Source: Clostridiales bacterium (GTDB lineage Bacteria > Bacillota > Clostridia > Saccharofermentanales > DTU023). From it: DNA of 5,731 bases. Every line of letters starts with the position of its first letter. Position 1 is the first letter of the stretch. The notes below the pieces were generated by a model. The model saw only the letters and a list, made by a program, of their open reading frames with translations. It was not told where the DNA came from and searched no databases. The stretch lies in NCBI GenBank assembly GCA_004556455.1, contig SFGY01000064.1, positions 1 to 5,731 of the forward strand, given 5' to 3'. Of this stretch, positions 4,710 through 5,731 are shown in pieces. Position numbers and translations under genes: made by a program.

Positions 4710-5731
4710 GGTTTCAACTCCTTTCCGAAGATGTCCTCCATAAATCCGCCCACGATGCCAGAGGCTGTCTTCTGCATATCCGAGGTGACATGGGTGTAGG
4801 TGTCCAGCGTGAAGGACGCATTGGTGTGCCCCAGAATGCCTGACAGTGTCTTGGCGTCCACGCCGCTGGTGAGGGCATGGGTCGCGAAGGTGTGGCGCAG
4901 GTCGTGGAAGCGGATGCTGGGCAGCCCCGCCCGCTGGAGCATTGTCTTCATGTGGCGATACGCCACGTTGGGATCGACGGGATCTTCCGGCTTCACCGGA
5001 TCAGGGAATATCCATTGGCTGATGGCATCCACTTTTCGCCGCCGTAGGATTTCAGTCACGCTGTGCGGCAGGATGATGGTGCGCATGCCCTGATTGGTCT
5101 TCGTCTCGCCGACGGTGTATTCGCCCTTCCGCTGGCTGTGGAGGGTTCGGCATACCTTCAGCGTACCGGTATTCCCATCGAAGTCGCTCCACTGCAGACC
5201 GCAGATCTCACCGCGGCGCAGGCCGGTCATCAGCTCCGTCCGGAAGAAGTCTCGCCACACCTCGTCCTGCTCCACCACTGTAAGGAAGTCGTCCAGCTCC
5301 GCGCGGGTGAGGATACGCTTGGGCTTGTAGTTGGGCTTGGGCGCCGTTGTCCCCTCAGTAGGATTTCTGGGAATGACATGCGCCTGGCGCACCATGGAGT
5401 CGGAGAGCTGATGCCCCATCTCGGGGTGCTCGTGGATACGCCCCTCCGTTTTTAGGCGGCGGTACATCCGCTGGATGTCCTGCTGGGAGAGGAGGGAGAT
5501 TTGCTTGTCGCCCAGCTGCGGCTTGATGTAGTATTCGATGTAGCGGCGGTAGCCCTCGAGGGTACCGGGGCGCACCGTACCCGCCTTGTACTCCGTGAGC
5601 CAGCGGTCCAGCCACTGGCCCAGCGTCATCCGGCTGTCCTCGGTCAGCTCCACATCGCGGTAGCACTCGATGTTCTGGTGGAGCTTGTCCAGCAGGGCCT
5701 TTTGCGTCTTGGCATACACATGACGGAACAG
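4673..5731 (-). CDS. Tyrosine recombinase/integrase, 5' partial, with internal in-frame gap
   Basis: The reading frame stays open to the window edge. The visible part starts LFRHVYAKTQKALLDKL, the tail of an AP2-like arm domain, so the true start lies outside. A GTG at 5719-5717 is an artificial start. Numbering from that codon, the core-binding domain begins near 30. The catalytic residues are complete: R168 (TGLRRGE), K207 (ETKT), H272 and R275 (HDLRH), H298 (LGH) and Y308 (DTYTH). The protein ends soon after, without the C-terminal extension of its neighbour. Aligned to that paralogue, MVR and the following NP are 7 residues apart instead of 21, while the flanks align without gaps. So 14 residues of the core-binding domain are missing (scar near 5367-5388). 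This may impair DNA binding. It is the upstream gene of an overlapping recombinase pair, and a third recombinase outside the window is possible. Confidence 0.93.
   Translation of the reverse strand: MFRHVYAKTQKALLDKLHQNIECYRDVELTEDSRMTLGQWLDRWLTEYKAGTVRPGTLEGYRRYIEYYIKPQLGDKQISLLSQQDIQRMYRRLKTEGRIHEHPEMGHQLSDSMVRQAHVIPRNPTEGTTAPKPNYKPKRILTRAELDDFLTVVEQDEVWRDFFRTELMTGLRRGEICGLQWSDFDGNTGTLKVCRTLHSQRKGEYTVGETKTNQGMRTIILPHSVTEILRRRKVDAISQWIFPDPVKPEDPVDPNVAYRHMKTMLQRAGLPSIRFHDLRHTFATHALTSGVDAKTLSGILGHTNASFTLDTYTHVTSDMQKTASGIVGGFMEDIFGKELKPWQESEKPETEL
4718..4724 (-). promoter_or_regulatory. Ribosome binding site of the second recombinase, inside the first
   Basis: On the minus strand AAAGGAG lies eight bases before GTG 4709, within the last codons of the upstream recombinase. 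It decides the GTG start and points to translational coupling across the 37-base overlap. Confidence 0.8.

Noticed and set aside
3627..4799. A 390-residue plus-strand open frame opposite the recombinase
   Set aside because: It is a His/Leu/Gln-rich shadow of the GC-rich minus-strand recombinases. The minus frame has a full catalytic motif set and a good ribosome binding site; this frame has neither family motifs nor a supported start.
1..5731. CRISPR array, replication origin or insertion sequence ends
   Set aside because: No regularly spaced repeats, iteron clusters or transposase with terminal inverted repeats were seen. The only repeats are the short direct repeats and hairpins listed.

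Overview
The window looks like an accessory (island) region next to a proline tRNA gene in a low-to-mid GC Firmicute, most likely a gut Clostridia (Oscillospirales-like) genome. The reasons are the near-perfect AAGGAGG ribosome binding sites, a consensus SigA-type promoter, a tRNA gene with encoded CCA, and tyrosine recombinases of the Tn916/AP2-like arm-domain type. The taxonomic call is inference; nothing here fixes a species.

Layout. Bases 1-282 hold no convincing protein gene. They hold two orphan 5' halves of proline tRNAs (1-29 and 61-99), both losing tRNA homology right after the anticodon loop TTTGGGA. A 9-bp direct repeat TGACCACAG of integrase arm-site type and a weak terminator-like hairpin also lie there. 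An intact tRNA-Pro(TGG) follows at 283-358 with a perfect terminator at 361-398. Three plus-strand genes come next, behind a consensus promoter (451-479): a 254-residue protein of unknown function (possibly DUF5986-like), a 383-residue fusion of an XRE helix-turn-helix with an ImmA/IrrE metallopeptidase, and a 184-residue protein with a C-x-C-G-x-x-H...C motif. Converging on them from the right, on the minus strand and visibly GC-richer, are two overlapping paralogous tyrosine recombinase genes. The upstream one runs off the window edge.

How the parts may work together. The left end reads as a repeatedly used integration site inside the anticodon loop of tRNA-Pro, and the right end carries recombinases of the kind that make such insertions. 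The three-gene cassette between them resembles toxin/antitoxin or defence cargo. An unknown effector-like gene comes first and an HTH-peptidase regulator second, the order I remember for RosmerTA-type systems, with a third uncharacterised gene behind. An exact 11-mer, TCAAATATAGG, sits against the -35 box of the first gene and again, with a second tandem copy of its 8-bp core, in front of the third gene. It is a candidate operator for the HTH protein.

Most notable: the orphan tRNA 5' halves with a common breakpoint; the shared operator-like repeats in the three-gene cassette; a second arm-domain-like module at the C-terminus of the complete recombinase; and a clean 14-residue in-frame gap in the core-binding domain of the other recombinase.
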